Below are positions 12,757-24,759 of a stretch of DNA of 64,000 nt, one piece after another. The notes under the pieces were generated by a model. The model saw only the letters and a list, made by a program, of their open reading frames with translations, did no database searches and was not told the DNA's origin. The stretch's first letter is position 1. Every line of letters starts with the position of its first letter. The translations under genes and the position numbers were made by a program. Where the stretch lies: contig CM042548.1 of NCBI GenBank assembly GCA_023630585.1, positions 14,472,027 through 14,536,026 of the forward strand, written 5' to 3'. This stretch comes from Cranoglanis bouderius. Its lineage: Eukaryota; Chordata; Actinopteri; Siluriformes; Cranoglanididae.

Positions 12757-13900
12757 TTTTTAACTTTTGTAAATAAAATCACAGAGTAGAACTTGAACCT
12801 CCCTGTGTACATAACTAATCCTGTCTAAATAGGGCTTAAGACAAACAAAACAATTAGCTGTCAAAATGAACACCTGATTACACTGGAAATAACACAGAAG
12901 ATTCAGTCCTGTGAAGCTGTACAGCTCAGATAGACTCAAAACTGTTCCTTATTATTATGTAAGGTTACTCCTTGTTACAGTATGAAGCGGCCTTGCCAAA
13001 AACCTGCTGTAATTTAAGAAAGTTATGCAAGTCCCAGGCCGGTGTTTTTGGCACGGTTGCATCTCTCTGAACTGTTACCCTTGAATTGAAAGCACTAATA
13101 ATGTTTTGCATGGCTCATGTCTTCACCCCCTGCTATACATTCAATATGCTAAAGTGTGCGTAATATTAAAAACAGCTTTTCCCATCATCCCGTGCACGAT
13201 CCACGTCCAAGTGAGCCGGGATTTTGATTTTTTTTTTTTTTGCTGTTACATCTGTAATTTGCATTTAAAGACCTCAGAATTAATTGTGCATGGTGTTGTT
13301 TAAAAGCCATAAAATGACCTTCAATGCCTTGCGTTTCAAATCCTTCTCATGACCTAATCATCTTAATGAAAAGCTTTTCGTGCGTTATCTCAGCAGGAAG
13401 CAATGATGCAGTTCAAAAGCAACCTCCTGTGTGTTAAATGAGCTTCGTATTCCCATGCAAAAGCCGGCAATGGCATACGATTTTACAATCCCCTACACAT
13501 GAAGATCAGGACTTCCTATTATTACCAACAAACCGAGTGAGCTGGCAGCCGTCATTGTCTACATGCCTACAGTGTGGGTGTTTCCTGATCAATCACTCAG
13601 GAAATCTGGCAGCGGTTAGCCTTTAGCTCCAAAATCCCACCATGGTGGAGTGAGCTGTCGTGTTTGTTCAGTACACAGCTAACACAACGTTGCCAGTTTG
13701 TTCCTGTTAAAGTTAAATAATTCACTGAAGCCGTCACGTTCCCTGAAAGCCAGTTGTACTTTGAAATCTCTGTGGCTTGATCCGTGTGTAATGTTCAGTC
13801 ATTCTAAACAGATCGAGAGCGTTATGTGCATATTGATAAGTACGGACATGACTATTTGCATTAGTGCCCATACCTACACCTATGACAACTAAACAACAAT
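11430..13900. other. Non-genic stretch; 13020-13460 looks conserved-element-like
   Basis: No gene recognised. 13020-13460 lacks repeats and contains homeodomain/octamer-like words such as TAATTTGCATTTAAAG, AATTAATTGTGCATGG and TCTTAATGAAAAGC. Confidence 0.4.
12645..12762. repeat. (AAAT)n-(TA)n-T run
   Basis: AAAT units, then roughly 75 bp of pure TA, then a run of T. Confidence 0.97.
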
Positions 13901-13907
13901 TTATGTA

Positions 13908-15231
13908 CTGTCATGGGCAAAAATATGGGCACCCCTGCATTTCTGTCAGATAATGCACTACTTCTTACAGAAAATTGTTGCATTTACAAGTGCTTTGGTA
14001 TTCTCATGTTTATTTCTTTTGTTTGCGTTCGAAAAAACACAAAAAAAAACCAGAGAAAAAAGCCAAATCTGAGACATTCAACACAGAACTCCAAAAATGG
14101 ACTGGACAAAATGATTGGCATCCTTAACTTAATATTTGGTAGCACACCCTTTGGAAAAAATAACTGAAACCAATCGCTTCAGTAACCATCAAGGAGTTTC
14201 TTACACCTCCCTACTGGAATTTTGGACCACTCTTCTTTTGCCATTTGCTCCAGGTCTTTCAGATCTGAAGGGTTCCTTCTCCCAACTGCTGTTTTGAGAT
14301 CTCTCCACAGGTGCTCTATGGGATTTAGATCTGGACTCATTGCTGGCCACTTCAGAACTGTCCAGCACTTTGTCTTAAACCATTTTTGGGTGCTTTTTAA
14401 AATATGCTTTGGGTCGATGTCCTGCTGTAAGACCCATGACCTCTGATGGAGACCCAGCTTTCTGACACTGGGCCCTACATTGCGCCCCAGAATTCTTTGG
14501 TAGCCTGCAGATTCAATAATGCCGTGCACACAGTCAACACATCCAGTGCATGAAGCAGCAAAGCAACCCCAAAACATCAGTGAACCTCCACCATGTTTGA
14601 CTGTAGGGACTGTTCTTTTCTTTGAAGGCCTCATTTTGTTTTCTGAAAACAGAAGAATGATGTACTTTACCAAAAAGCTCTATTTTAGTCTCATCTGTCC
14701 ACAGGACATTCTCCCAGAAGGATTTTGGCTTCCTCAGGTAAGTTTTGGCAAACTCCAATCTGGCTTTTTTATGTTGCTGTGTCAGCAGCGGGGTCCTCCT
14801 GGGTCTCCTACCCTAGCGTCCCTTTTCATCCAGATGGCGATGGATAGTGCGAGCGGACACAGTTGTACCCTGTGTCTGCAGGTCAGCTTGAATTTGTTTG
14901 GAAGTTGATCAAGGTTGTTTACCCACTATTCGAACAATGCTTCGTGGAAATCTTTCATTAATTTTTCTCTTTTGTCTACGTCCAGGGAGATTAGCTGCAG
15001 TGCCATGGGCTGTAAACTTCTTGACAATGTTGCACACAGTGGACACAGGATCATTAAGATCTCTGGAGATGGACTTAATTACAAATTAAAAGGTTCATCA
15101 CATGCTTGAAATACAATTATTTCTGAAGATTTTGAAACAGTGCCAACAATTTTGTCCAGTCCATTTGTGGAGTTCTGTGTGTTTCTCAGACCACCAAAAA
15201 ACAGTGTAAATGTTTTGGCTGTGAATCATTT
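13908..15231 (-). mobile_element. Tc1-like element, degraded
   Basis: The left end follows TA (13906-13907) with CTGTCATGGGCAAAAATATG. The right end matches inside the repeat (AGAACTCCACAAATGGACTG on its complement, against AGAACTCCAAAAATGGACTG at the left) but its outermost bases are lost. Confidence 0.82.
14179..15095 (-). pseudogene. Tc1-family transposase, frameshifted and with stops
   Basis: The longest open piece (14179-14673) carries PTVKHGGGSLMFWGCFAAS, the second Asp block DIDPKH, SPDLNPIEHLWRDL and the C-terminus. Upstream pieces in other frames carry WENVLWTDETKIELFG (first Asp) and an N-terminal part (ISRDLNDPVSTV, GRRQKRK) up to about 15095. At least two frameshifts and two stops separate them. 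Not functional. Confidence 0.85.
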
Positions 15232-17849
15232 GTGTAAGCTAAATACACAAATGACTACTGTGGTACTATTTAAAATCTGTTTATAAGTATGCAGTATTAA
15301 AAGAATGTAAACTGAAGCAGACTGGAGGCTGAGATTCACTTAATACCAAGCATTTTCTGCATGCATGAAAAGCCATGTTTATTGGTTTGCAGCCAAACCT
15401 CCGAGCTTACTCTTCACAATGCTGAATTTTTTTTAGTTGTGATTCAAGGCCATGTTTCAGATGTAAATGAAAGCGTGGGATAGTCATGGTTACTAAACAA
15501 ATATGTAAATATTGTCTATGCAAACTGTGTGCTGCTTAGGCTAAATTTCAGGGTCGTGTCTGAAAGATCAGAGGTCAGTATTAAGTTAAATTGACATTCC
15601 TAATGGAACAGGGCCAAGGCTGGCTGGCATGATGCGTGATGCGTGGATTGTAGTCGTGTAGTCGATTTTCAACCAGACAGTGTTTACTCTCCTTGAAAGT
15701 AGCATATATCCAGACCATGTTCATTGATTAGATGTAAGGGCAAAGGGTTACATTTCACCTAAATGTGGAACCACCTCCCCACTCAGACTCACACACCCAC
15801 ACACACTCCACAACCTTGGTTCTCAAACAAGAGATACATTTTATTTCCTCTTAAGGTGTAGATTGCAGGGTCACATATTGAATGAGTAGCCTACATTTAG
15901 ACTTTGCTGCAGTCATCAGTAACCACACAGGCAAATACCCTTACTCTGCTGTTTCTCTTTAGTCTGCCATTTTGAATACAGTCACTCATTAAACCCGCTC
16001 ATAAGCAGTATGTAGTACACACTACGTGAACAACAATGTAAATATGTCCAGTATACCAAATATACACAGATAGCGTACTACTACAGGTCAAAGGTTTTTT
16101 TTTTTAAAAACCAGAGCCATGCAGTCGTCTCCAAGTCTTCCACAAGCAACATGGTCACTTCCTGTTTTTTTTTTTTCCCCTCAATAAAAATAAAACTATA
16201 GCGAAGAAGCTATATTATACTTGTAAAGACCAGGGTTTTCATTTAAAATGCTAAAATGTTTTTAAAAATACCTTAAAAGTTCCCAAGCTAATTTATAGCC
16301 CATGTGAAAATCTTGATGCTAGCTGAAAACTATTAGCAAAAATTAAACCGTTTGTTGGTGTGTTTTTTTAATTTAATTTTTTTTAATACGTTATTAATGA
16401 ATTAGTACATACATAAGTGCTTTCATTTCACTAACAGGGTTTACAGAGGATTTTGTATTTCAGTTGAGCATAACAACATAATAGCATAATACATATTTGC
16501 TTTAATTAATATCCAATTTGAGGCGCTTTTTTACATAAACAATATAAAATACAAGGTGGACACAATGTAAACAAAGTAACTTGACACCAGCAGTGTGATT
16601 TCCTAAACCTGAGAGTCCCTTCAGAAATGGAGATTGTGTGTAAATCAATAAGACAAAAGGGCAAGTATTAAATTTGATATCAGATATTCGTATCCCAAAC
16701 AGAACATACCAGTTTCAGATCTGAACTCTCAGACGCTATTGATGACAGCTAGCGCACGTCAAGTTAAACCATCAATTTATAAACAATGTTTCCTCTCATT
16801 TCCAAATTAGCACTTGCTATTTGGGATCGAATTGCTAATACAGTATAGCTAGTCATGCTAGCTGTGCCTTTATTGTATTTAAATGACACTCCTATTTCAA
16901 AATAAAGGCTAGAGAAATTGTACAAACTGTTATAAAACCTTTCTCCACACCCTTTTCGCACTAATTATGGCTTTCACCACTAAAATTGAACACATTTTTG
17001 GGTCACAGTAACTGTGTAAATGAAGCAGTCGGAGGTAATTATGAGGAAAACAGATGTATTTGACTGAAAGGTGGTTTTTATAACACGTCTGTATGTGATG
17101 GTTTGAGGTTGTCACACATTTTAACATTTTTCTGATGGATTTACTGCCTCATTAAATTGTTGGAAAATAATCATTATAGTGCACGCATAACTGTGACACG
17201 AACACGATCGCTGTTTTTACGCCGTTTGCATTTTCCACCCAAGAATGCAGCATGGCTGAGATTGCTGAAAACATCTGCAGCGGAGTTGCTGCACCTGCCA
17301 AAGCGACCGCTGTAATTAATTATTCTTACACAACACTGACTTGGATTTTAATCAAGAAAAATAAGTGCATGCGATGCGGCTCGAGGAAGGCGGTGACTGT
17401 AATTATGTGTCCGGTGTGGGATTTTTTCCCCAGGTGCAAATATGAATGGCAGGAAAGTGGCCAAATGTTTGACAGCTCTTATGCATCATTAGCTGAAGTG
17501 CATCACTTATTCTACAAAGTGGTGTCTGTAAATAAGAGCTGGAACACTTTCATGATGTCTGCCTGCTTTCTCACTCTTTGTCTTCTCTGCATCTCACATT
17601 TCCACAGTGTTGATCTCCACATCATTATTACGCTACAGAGACACCGGGGAACAGTTGCAAGGCAGTGTCTCACATGACAGTTCGTTTTTTACGTCTCCAA
17701 ACGAAGCTTAAAATAAAAACTTTGAGACTGTAGAAGTGAGAACGTGTTCATTTTGAAAACAAAGTATGCATTTATCAGTAATACATATGCTGCTTTTAAT
17801 CAACCTGAAGAGCAATTATGCTTGGTTTTTATTACTGATTATCTATAGT
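15232..17849. other. Non-genic stretch; 17200-17660 looks conserved-element-like
   Basis: No gene recognised. The 141-codon frame at 17252-17677 has no domain and mixed composition. The DNA itself has TAATTAATTATTC, TTTGACAGCTC and TTATGCATCATTAG words and no repeats, more like a regulatory element than an exon. Confidence 0.4.
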
Positions 17850-18190
17850 TGATTATTTTCCTATAACAGCACTGTCCAAAGCATTTTATTCCACTTATAC
17901 AACATCAATGTGTCAACAATTATAATTTTTAGTTTATTTTTAACCAATTGAGGTTGGGAAATATTCTCTGCCCTGAAGACGTTCCCACTGCGAAAACATT
18001 CTGACTTTTAGAAAGTGCTGACACTGGAGACTCCTTCCATAAATGTTAAACATCTCCTTACTTAAAAGGTCACTTTATTAACAAATCACACACATTTTTC
18101 TTTGTTTAATTATGCTTGGGTTTTTTTCATTTGGTTTGTGTGATGCATGCTTAATAAAATTCCCTATAAATGAGCTGTTAATGTCTGCTC
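17850..18190 (+). repeat. Dispersed 0.5 kb repeat, copy E
   Basis: Contains GTGCTGACACTGGAGACTCC and the AAGCATTTTATTCCACTTAT block typical of the family left end. Confidence 0.75.
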
Positions 18191-18889
18191 TTTCTTTGAT
18201 AAACATCCAAGCTTATGATCTATTTCTCTTAGAGCCTTACAGTGTTTTACCAACATGTTGTTACTTGGAATATAAACATTGTTTAAAATCATTTTTGACT
18301 TTGGGCCAGTTGTGTTCTTTAACATAAAAAGGTTGAAGGTATTTCGATCACATAAAAATGAAAATGAAAAATTATGAGTTGGCTGCGAGAGCCAAGCAAT
18401 ACAATTACATACTGATGATGCACATCCAAAAAGTTCATGTACGCTCACTTAATCCTTCAAAACATTATGCTTGGAACAAAATGTATTACCCCAGACAATT
18501 GATCTCAACCCGGCATCGCATATGCTTGCCGCTATTGATTCAGTTAATGCCCGTCCCCATGGTGCTGTACCTCCTGTAATCACGAAACTGAGCATAAAGT
18601 AAGTAATAATGCAAAAGACTACAAGATACGATCAGCCGGCAAGTTCGACTACAGCAAAACACTCGTCTGTTTAGCGCACTGTTCACGCCAGTGACCTTTT
18701 AAATGTAACAGAGACTTTAATCGCATTAGTGTACTGTTGATTATGCAGTTGACAGGTGCTCGTGCTCTCAGCAGGATCAATAAGGAGAAGAGGAAACGAG
18801 AGACGGCAACCTGATCTTTAAGATTAGGCATCGGCTGTGAGGAAGGAGTAAACCCGGGGTTAAGTTAAAACTACACAGTGCAGAATTAT

Positions 18890-19240
18890 CAAGTTTAACT
18901 GGTCGTATCTGATTGGTCAGCTGCAAATCATAGATTTATAATAACGCGCTCGTTCTAATACGTTATCGTTTCTATCGTATTCTACAACTTACACCTGGTG
19001 GATGTTCCACATAATTCAAGTCTCAAATAAACAGATTGGAAAAAACATTTTTTTAAAAACATTTATGGCAGGAGTTTCCAGTATCAGTGCTTCATAACAG
19101 TTAGAGGTAAAGATTTCTGACAGGAAGAAGTAGTCTTTAGGACAGTGGACTTCACAAGGGGAAAAAAAAAGTATGTGAGAGAGAGAGAGTAGTGAGGAAA
19201 CGACTGCTTATAGCTTCTAGAACAGAAGGTCTAACAGGAA
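18890..19240 (-). repeat. Dispersed 0.5 kb repeat, copy F
   Basis: Reverse-oriented: TCTGATTGGTCAGCTGCAAA, GCGCTCGTTCTAATACGTTA and GGAGTTTCCAGTATCAGTGC. Confidence 0.7.
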
Positions 19241-19249
19241 CCAAGTTGT

Positions 19250-21330
19250 TTCATGGATGTCCCACAACATTAAACATTACTAAGAAAATAAACTAACACA
19301 TTGCCAGAAATGTGTTAAACTATAAAAACATTAAATGACAAAATATCAAGGTTAAGCATGAATAAAATAGCTGAATCCTGCACAAGCATTTTGATCATGA
19401 GTCCAATATAATAACCACTTACTACACAAAACTACACATATCTTGTCACATAGGCTTTTGCAGTAGCCAGTCATTGGTGATCATGGTTTTGAGTCTACAG
19501 CCTACAGCATCTGCCCTTTCCAGGCTAAACAGGAGAGCACAGTTATCTGAAACATCTCAATCTGACTATACCAATCAAGTGCTCAGGTGTAATCAAAGAA
19601 CCAAATCATATCATGGCTGACCCTGGGTTCAGACCAACAACAAGCTTGGATATGCTATAATATATGTGACAAAATAAAGGCTTCTTATTCTAAAAAAAAT
19701 AAAAATAAAAAATCAATCGGTGTGAATGAACCATCTAGATGACGGGTTATAAAGTGAGTGTAGCGTCTTTAGGATCAATTTCTGCTAGCGGAGCAAAAAT
19801 AGACAAAACATTTGGCCGTAGTGTGTCCAACATGTCAGTTATTCGATGTTAATTTCTTGTTTATAGACACAGCCATGCTGATATTCAGTATAACCACACT
19901 CTTGCTCTTGCCATATTGCTTGAAAATAAAACATACAAACAAGAAACATACATAAAAACATACATGCTCTGTGCTTGGACCCCTAATAATTAAAACCCAC
20001 ATGAGGTGAACTATTTGGAACCCAGTGTTCAGACTGGCAAGTTTACACAGACGGTCTAGCAGATAAAAGATCTGAAAACAAACTGCTGATATAGATAGTG
20101 AAGCTTCTTGCCAGCATTTCAAGGAAATTTGTTGAAAAATCTCTTATTTACAAGTGATCCGAGACCAGTTTGGACCTTTAGTTAACAACCAGCATTACAA
20201 ACTGGAGGCAAAAAAGAGGATGAAATGCATATTTTAATCTTTTGTAATTGGATGCCAAATTCCAGCCAAATTCACCCTGAAAAGTGTAAATTAAGAAGTT
20301 CTTTAGTCAACTCTGGGAGTGCATTTGGCTTCAGATGTGGATCATGCTATATTTCTACATTATGAATAATGTCATAACTCATGGGGAGTTTCCAGATTTT
20401 CCGATTTTGAGGTCATCGTGACAGCAAAAAGGCACACCTTTTAAACAGACATTTAAGATATGTTTAACGTGGAACTTAAATCAGCCGTAAGAGAATCTGC
20501 TGGAAAATTTTCCCATGGTGAACTTGTTGACTTTGGAAAGGCTCTTGGGCAAGAAGAGGAAGACATCAATAAAATTTAAATAAACAGCTTTAATCTAGAG
20601 AATATTTTAGAAATACTGTCCTGTCATCAACCCCACATTATTCACCGCTTTAATCTAATAAACAAGCTTGTATTTTATGTATGGTTTTATTATTGTACTA
20701 ATGCAGTAGTGGCCAGTTCACAATCATGCAGTTTTAATGTATAGCAATTCCAAATGCTGTGCACCTGTATGACTTCCTCCAGTGTGTGTATGGCCTAAAG
20801 CTATAGCTGGTTCAAACCAGCAGTCAAAAAGCATTAAAAAACACAGAAAAAGAAACTTAAAGCAAGTTTAAGCAAACAAGCAATGACAGAAAGAGGAAGA
20901 AAATGGAGGAAAGTTTAAATGGTAAAACACAAGACAGTCTCCTTGTGCATGCATTATATATTTATAAGGAAAAAAACAAACAAACATATTTTGGCCATTC
21001 AGTCAAAGCTCTCTTCGATTCATGTGCGTCGAACATGAGTACAACTAAAAGGTCTCATTTACCAACAAACATCACTGCAAAAAAAAAACAAAAACATGCA
21101 AAACAATTTTATGCAGTTGCAATTTAGCCAGTTCAAGTAGCTTTCCATAAAATAAATAAATAAGTAAGTAAGTAACTAACTAAATAAATAAAGCACAAAA
21201 AAACTCGCAAATTTTGCAAAATCGCAAATTTTGAAAAAAGCTGCAGCATAATCAAGCAACAATCACACCAAAAAAAAAAACAAAACAAAACAAAAAAAAA
21301 AAACAAAAAAAAAATTCTGTACGGACTGGA
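19250..21330. other. Non-genic stretch
   Basis: AT-rich unique sequence with short A-rich runs (21260-21320). Nothing recognised. Confidence 0.5.
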
Positions 21331-21339
21331 TAATGCTCT

Positions 21340-22380
21340 TGAACTTTTTGGATTCCTCTTACACCACAGAAATTTGCCAACAATTCTCATTTATTATTAA
21401 AAAACAAACAAACAAACAAACAAAAAAAAAAACAACAAACCACACAACAGGTCACACTTTTGTTGTGGAATGTACACAAAATAAGTTAGCTCATGTTTTC
21501 ACTTATGATATAGCAGCTAAAAACAGCTGTTTCCTCACCAGCTTATCTTTATTTCTTTATGTCTTGAAGTTAATAAGTTAAACTGGAAAAAACCCAAAGA
21601 CTTTTCTGTATCAGAATACTTAACATTACAGCTTTAGCTCTCTTAAGTTGGTGGGAAATAAAAATATACATAGAAATAGGAACACTTTTTAAACTGGGAC
21701 GATAAAAATCGGGCATACGTCATTTTGTCTTGGCTTTGTTAAGCAATGTATGAAAGACCTGGCCTTGACTGCCGGTCATTTTCACCACGACTCTTGATAA
21801 AATCATAACCGTTAGAATCGATCTGACTGAAGGAATAATTCATAATTCTAACAATGAATCAGTGCGCAACTTTTCATAATGGTTCTAATAACAGCAGATC
21901 AAGCATTAAACACAAAGCTCTCCTTCCTGAAAACTTTCCCCATGTCTGAAAGTTTTTTAAGCTTTACTTCTGACTGTTACAAAGCGCTGACACTGGAGAC
22001 TCCTTCCATAAATATTCAATAAACACATTTCTCCTTATAGAAAACTTTACCAAATATACAATTACACGTTTATGTGATGTGTCCGCCATACAGGTGCAAC
22101 TCAAAAAATTCAAATATCATGGAAAAGTTCATTTTTTCCTCGTAATTTAATTCAAAAAGTGGAACGTTCGTATATTCTAGATTCATTACACATAAAGTGA
22201 AATATTTCAAGCCTTTTTTTGTTTTAATCTTGATGATTATATTAAATTACGGGGAAAAAAATGAACTTTTCCATGATTTTGAGATGCACCTGTAAGTTGT
22301 TACTATAGAAACATAACATATTAGAACGAGTGCATAACATAGCAAAATATACCCAGAATTCCTGGTGTTGAATCTCTTAC
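21340..22380 (+). repeat. Dispersed 0.5 kb repeat, copy G, interrupted by a MITE
   Basis: Left-end block TTGGATTCCTCTTACACCAC near 21350, core GCGCTGACACTGGAGACTCC near 21985, and the right part resumes after the 202-bp MITE (22091-22292) with GTTACTATAGAAACATAAC. It also contains extra A-rich sequence. Confidence 0.75.
22091..22292. mobile_element. Palindromic Tc1-derived MITE, 202 bp
   Basis: Begins CAGGTGCAACTC and ends GAGATGCACCTG, flanked by TA on both sides (22089-22090, 22293-22294). The two halves are inverted copies (TTTAATTCAAAAAGTGGAAC region, AAGTGAAATATTTCAAGCC). It interrupts a copy of the dispersed 0.5 kb repeat, so it inserted later. The same ends belong to the larger element at 53506-54616. 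Confidence 0.9.
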
Positions 22381-23169
22381 ACATGAACCTGCGTTCACCT
22401 TTCTCAGTATGAAAGGAACGCAGCTAATCCTAGCCCATGCATGATTAAATGTCTCTGCCTCAGCAATGTATACATCGAGTAGCACATTGCTTTGAAATAT
22501 TCAAGCTATTCTGGGCCAGAACCCTGACAAAGTGAGTGCATATAGGACTGCATGTTTATCAGTTTATTCCTGGCTGACCTAGCAGTTACTTCTTATCTTC
22601 TTCTGTACAAATATATACAATGCATACATCTTTATATTACACTTCTCTGTGAGTAAGACCTTCCCTGCAAGACTGCTGTACTCATGGCTATACGAGAAAT
22701 GTACACACAGTTTCAGAACATGTTCTCTTCTCATGCAATTCCTCCACAGACATGACTGCATGATTGCATTCTTGGTTAAATCCCCATACACATTGTTCTG
22801 TATTCATATTGAATGTCAAGTTTGCATTACTCGAGAGCAGTGCTTCTTGGTTTTAGTGCTATCATGGAAAGGAGGGTAAATATTTGGCAGGAGCAGTCGT
22901 ACAACTCTGTTTACAGTCAGAGTTACAGAGTCACTTAATCCCTGGGAAATTAACAGCACTTACAAACAGAAATTCCTCAGACAAAGCCAGGGCTTCCTCC
23001 ATGACTACATCAATACAAACACAATGCATAAAGAATGCAGGAGTGAGAAAACACATGCTTGTTAGTGCATAGCTCAGTGCATAGTTCACTGATGGAGGAT
23101 TGTTAATGTGATTTTGTTGTTGGAATATAATTGAATAATGAACCCTTATATATATATATGGAATATATA

Positions 23170-24749
23170 CATGGGACAACACTGAAGAAATAACACTTTG
23201 CTACAATGTAAAGTAGTGAGTGTACAGCTTGTATAACAGTGTAACTCTACTGTCCCCTCAAAATAACTCAACACACAGCCATTAATGTCTAAACCGCTGG
23301 CAACAAAAGTGAGTACACCCCTAAGTCAAAATGTCCAAATTGGGCCCAAAGTGTCAATATTTTGTGTGGCCACCATTATTTTCCAGCACTGCCTTAATCC
23401 TGTTGGGCATGGAGTTCACCAGAGCTTCACAGATTGTCACTGGAGTCCTCTTCCACTCCTCCATGACGACATCACAGAGCTGGTGGATGTTAGAGACCTT
23501 GCGCTCCTCCACCTTCCGTTTGAGGATGCCCCACAGATGCTCAATAGGGTTTAGGTCTGGAGACATGCTTGGCCAGTCCAAGCATTTACCCTCAGCTTCT
23601 TTAGCAAGGCAGTGGTCGTCTTGGAGGTGTGTCTGGGGTCGTTATCATGTTGTAATACTGCCCTGCGGCCCAGTTTCCGAAGGGAGGGGATTATGCTCTG
23701 CTTCAGTATGTCACAGTACATGTTGGCATTCATGGTTCCCTCAATGAACTGTAGCTCCCCAGTGCCAGCAGCACTCATGCAGCCCCAGACCATGACACTC
23801 CCACCACCATGCTTGACTGTAGGCAAGACACACTTGTCTTTGTACTCCTCACCTGGTTGCCGCCACACACGCCTGACACCATCTGAACCAAATAAGTTTA
23901 TATTGGTCTCATCAGACCACAGGACATGGTTCCAGTAATCCATGTCCTTAGTCTGCTTGTCTTCAGCAAACTGTTTGCAGGATTTCTTGTGCATCATCTT
24001 TAGAAGAGGCTTCCTTCTGGGACGACAGCCATGCAGACCAATTTGATGCAGTGTGTGGCGTATGGTCTGAGCACTGACAGGCTGACCCCCCACCCCTTCA
24101 ACCTCTGCAGCAATGCTGGCAGCACTCATACATCTATTTTGCAAAGCCGACCTCTGGATATGATGCTGAGCACGTGCACTCAACTTCTTTGGTCGACCAT
24201 GGCGAGGCCTGTTCTGAGTGGAACCTGTCCTGTTAAACCGCTGTATGGTCTTGGCCACCGTGCTGCAGCTCAGTTTCAGGGTGTTGGCAATCTTCTTATA
24301 GCCTAGGCCATCTTTATGTAGAGCAACAATTCTTTTTTTCAGATCCTCAGAGAGTTCTTTGCCATGAGGTGCCATGTTGAACTTCCAGTGACCAGTATGA
24401 GAGAGTGTGAGAGCGATAACACCAAACTTAACACACCTGCTCCCCATTCACACCTGAGACCTTGTAACACTAACGAGTCACATGACACCGGGGAGAGAAA
24501 ATGGCTAATTGGGCCCAATTTGGACATTTTCATTTAGGGGTGTACTCACTTTTTTTGCCAGCGGTTTAGACATTAATGGCTGTGTGTTGAGTTATTTTGA
24601 GGGGACAGCAAATTTACACCGTTATACAAGCTGTACACTCACTACTTTACATTGTAGCAAAGTGTCATTTCTTCAGTGTTGTCCCATGAAAAGTTATAAT
24701 AAAATATTTACAAAAATGTGAGGGGTGTACTCACTATTGTGAGATACTG
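23170..24749 (-). mobile_element. Tc1-like DNA transposon with left end truncated
   Basis: Terminal inverted repeats of about 200 bp match between 23170-23330 and 24530-24690 (for example GCCATTAATGTCTAAACCGC and its complement). The right end carries about 60 bp more, ending GAGATACTG before TA at 24750-24751. On the left the matching tip is missing and a short (TA)n precedes the break, so the left end was lost. Confidence 0.88.
23354..24375 (-). pseudogene. Tc1-family transposase with one frameshift
   Basis: Begins MAPHGKELSEDLKKRIVAL at 24375 and runs with all family blocks: helix-turn-helix, GRPKK, Asp in WSDETNINLFG, QHDNDPRHTS, then SPDLNPIEHLWG and the C-terminal HTKY. The frame shifts by one nucleotide near 23575-23590, between the second Asp and the Glu, so the C-terminal third is in another frame. 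Apart from that break the gene looks recent. It is on the strand opposite to the transposase at 28720. Confidence 0.88.
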
Positions 24750-24759
24750 TATATATATA

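Noticed and set aside
17252..17677. 141-codon open frame on the + strand
   Set aside because: No domain, mixed residues, no splice or promoter context; the DNA looks more like a non-coding element.
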